Below, piece by piece: positions 19,641-21,132 of a DNA stretch of 21,132 nt. The stretch is from Rhizophagus sp. LPA8_4_AMF (lineage: Eukaryota > Glomeromycota > Glomeromycetes > Glomerales > Glomeraceae), in NCBI GenBank assembly GCA_021464525.1, contig JADRCO010001230.1, positions 1 to 21,132 of the forward strand. Direction: 5' to 3'. The stretch's first letter is position 1. Each line of letters opens with the position of its first letter. Made by a program: the position numbers and the translations under genes. The notes beneath the pieces were generated by a model that worked only from the letters and a program-made list of their open reading frames with translations, was not told the origin of the DNA and did not search any database.

Positions 19641-21060
19641 AATTGCACTTTGCATCATATTTATTGTTATAAACGTAGCGTATTCCGGAAATTTATAACG
19701 CTCGTTAAAAATAAAAAAAAACCATGATACAAAGCAATGAATAATTCTTTTTATAGCGCATACTGCGCAGTTTTAAAAAAAATCAGCGTACTTGATCTGT
19801 AACTCATGCAATTCTCTTCCATCCACTTACGTCATAATTCCCTTTTTGAATTAAACTATCCTTCTTATTTATTTATTTGTTGATAATTACATGAATACGA
19901 TAAGTGTAACACATGATTCACAATCAAGCTAGTTATTATTATAAATTTTATGGATTTTTTAAATTCAATATTCTAACATACATAGTGCATTGATAAAAGA
20001 TTTAATTTTTGAAAATGACTAAAAACAAAACTTCCTCTCAAATGTCTCAGTAGAAATTTTTTACAAAAATTTTTCAAGTCGTTTCTAATAAATTTGATCA
20101 ATTTTTAAATTATTCAAAAATTAACAAATTTTTTATTACTCTAATAAAGGAAATTGGTAATAATGTTTAATAAATAAATGCTCGATTTGAGCAATCAATA
20201 TGTTAGACATGAATCAAACATGCATTGAATGATCCACTTGCAGCAACTAATCAATGAGATTAAAAAATGATTTATGATACGAAAATTGACAACCAGAGAA
20301 TTCTCCCTCTTCTCATGTAATGCATAATGTTATATATCATTATTTTTTACTAAAAGAGTCATGTTCCTTTACAAAAGTGAAATACAAAAATGGATGATTA
20401 TACAATGTGATAACTAAAAACTGCAATATACTGTATCTAACCCTAAGCTTAAGTTCGTGCATAATATGAGAGGATTTTTCTCAGTTCTGTTATTTTAAAA
20501 AATTAATTTTTTTGCGTAAATATATGTTTTTATTTATATAATACAAAATATAATAAAAATAAAATAAAATAAAATAATTCTATACAAAAAAATTTTTCTA
20601 ATGAAAGAAATAAATTAAGCTTTGGTATAACGGTTTTGAAAAAACAACCGGTTTTAAACTGAGTTTATTATAAATGCTTTATTTGTAAATAAATAATGCA
20701 TGTATGAATGATCCAACCAAATTATCCGTTATAGTAATGGTCAATAAAGATCAATAAAGAAAACAAATAGTGCTTAGTTTAATCAATTATTTTAAATTAT
20801 CCAAATATAGCGAATAAATATTTTGTGGTCTATTCTATTAATGGATTAGATTATTTCGCTCTCCCAGACCTCTACGAAAACTGATCCTATATTCCTCAAT
20901 AGGATAGTCAATACTGAAATAATCGATTGCTTAATCAAACAACAATGATGCAACATGTGTTATTATGCAATTTTCAAATGGCCCTGTAGATCGTCTAGTG
21001 TTATCAAATAATAAAAGGATTTATTATTATTATTCCATCGTACTTAAATAACGAGACCCG
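19641..21060. other. Gene-free AT-rich stretch
   Basis: No supported gene on either strand in about 1.4 kb. Visible structure is limited to an AAAAT microsatellite (20553-20577), paired AACGGTTTTG / AACCGGTTTT words at 20631-20656, a tandem TCAATAAAGA twice at 20741-20760 and a TATAGCGAA word near 20805, which belong to the decayed transposon words seen elsewhere. Confidence 0.55.
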
Positions 21061-21067
21061 ATCCTTC

Positions 21068-21105
<38 letters not shown>

Positions 21106-21132
21106 TAAAAAAAAAAAAAAAAAAAAAAAAAA
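21068..21132. repeat. Poly-T/poly-A tract at the window end
   Basis: Eleven Ts (21068-21078) run straight into 54 bases of A broken only by one T at 21107. It ends at the last base of the window, so its true length is unknown. It may be a retro-tail, a palindromic homopolymer pair, or a place where assembly stopped. Confidence 0.8.

Overview
This window looks like nuclear DNA from an arbuscular mycorrhizal fungus of the Rhizophagus type (Glomeromycotina). The evidence is very AT-rich sequence, genes interrupted by short introns of about 70 nt with fungal splice signals, large gene-free stretches full of decayed repeats, and gene families that I recognise as expanded in that lineage. The families are a zinc-ribbon plus TKL-like protein kinase, MACPF-like (DUF7431-type) proteins, and leucine-rich-repeat plus coiled-coil proteins of the kind also seen in Mycoplasma-related endobacteria of these fungi. 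No database could be searched, so the organism call rests on recognition.

Layout. 1-2300 is gene-free, with a CATCTGACG mini-repeat and poly-T tracts that look like retroposed tails. 2301-4293 (+) is a MACPF-like protein gene with a probable short last exon. 4305-7056 is gene-free except for a decayed, head-to-head lysine-rich relic (5800-6426). 7057-8508 (-) is an intact two-exon protein kinase gene. 8509-10300 holds nested non-autonomous transposons (9325-10180, with a hAT-like insertion at 9524-10071). 10310-10455 (-) is an internally deleted relic of a MACPF-like gene. 10698-15086 (-) is the main gene: two long open frames joined by a 69-nt intron into one predicted 1439-residue protein. 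15087-21132 has no gene I can support; it holds TATAGCGA-type repeats, a roughly 600-bp direct duplication, diverged repeat pairs and a terminal poly-A tract.

Main result. The 10698-15086 gene joins, on one polypeptide, two copies of a MACPF-like signature segment, a predicted beta-rich region, a leucine-rich-repeat block and a long coiled coil. The splice restores the frame, and the exon after the intron starts with the sequence that normally precedes this type of LRR, so the fusion is probably real rather than two adjacent genes. Such a layout, a possible membrane-active head plus an LRR sensor-like part plus an oligomerising coil, is a candidate undescribed fungal self/non-self or symbiont-interaction protein; function is inference only. 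A second MACPF-like gene at 2301, the relic at 10310, and a zinc-ribbon kinase lie in the same neighbourhood, which fits a fast birth-and-death cluster in a repeat-rich region.
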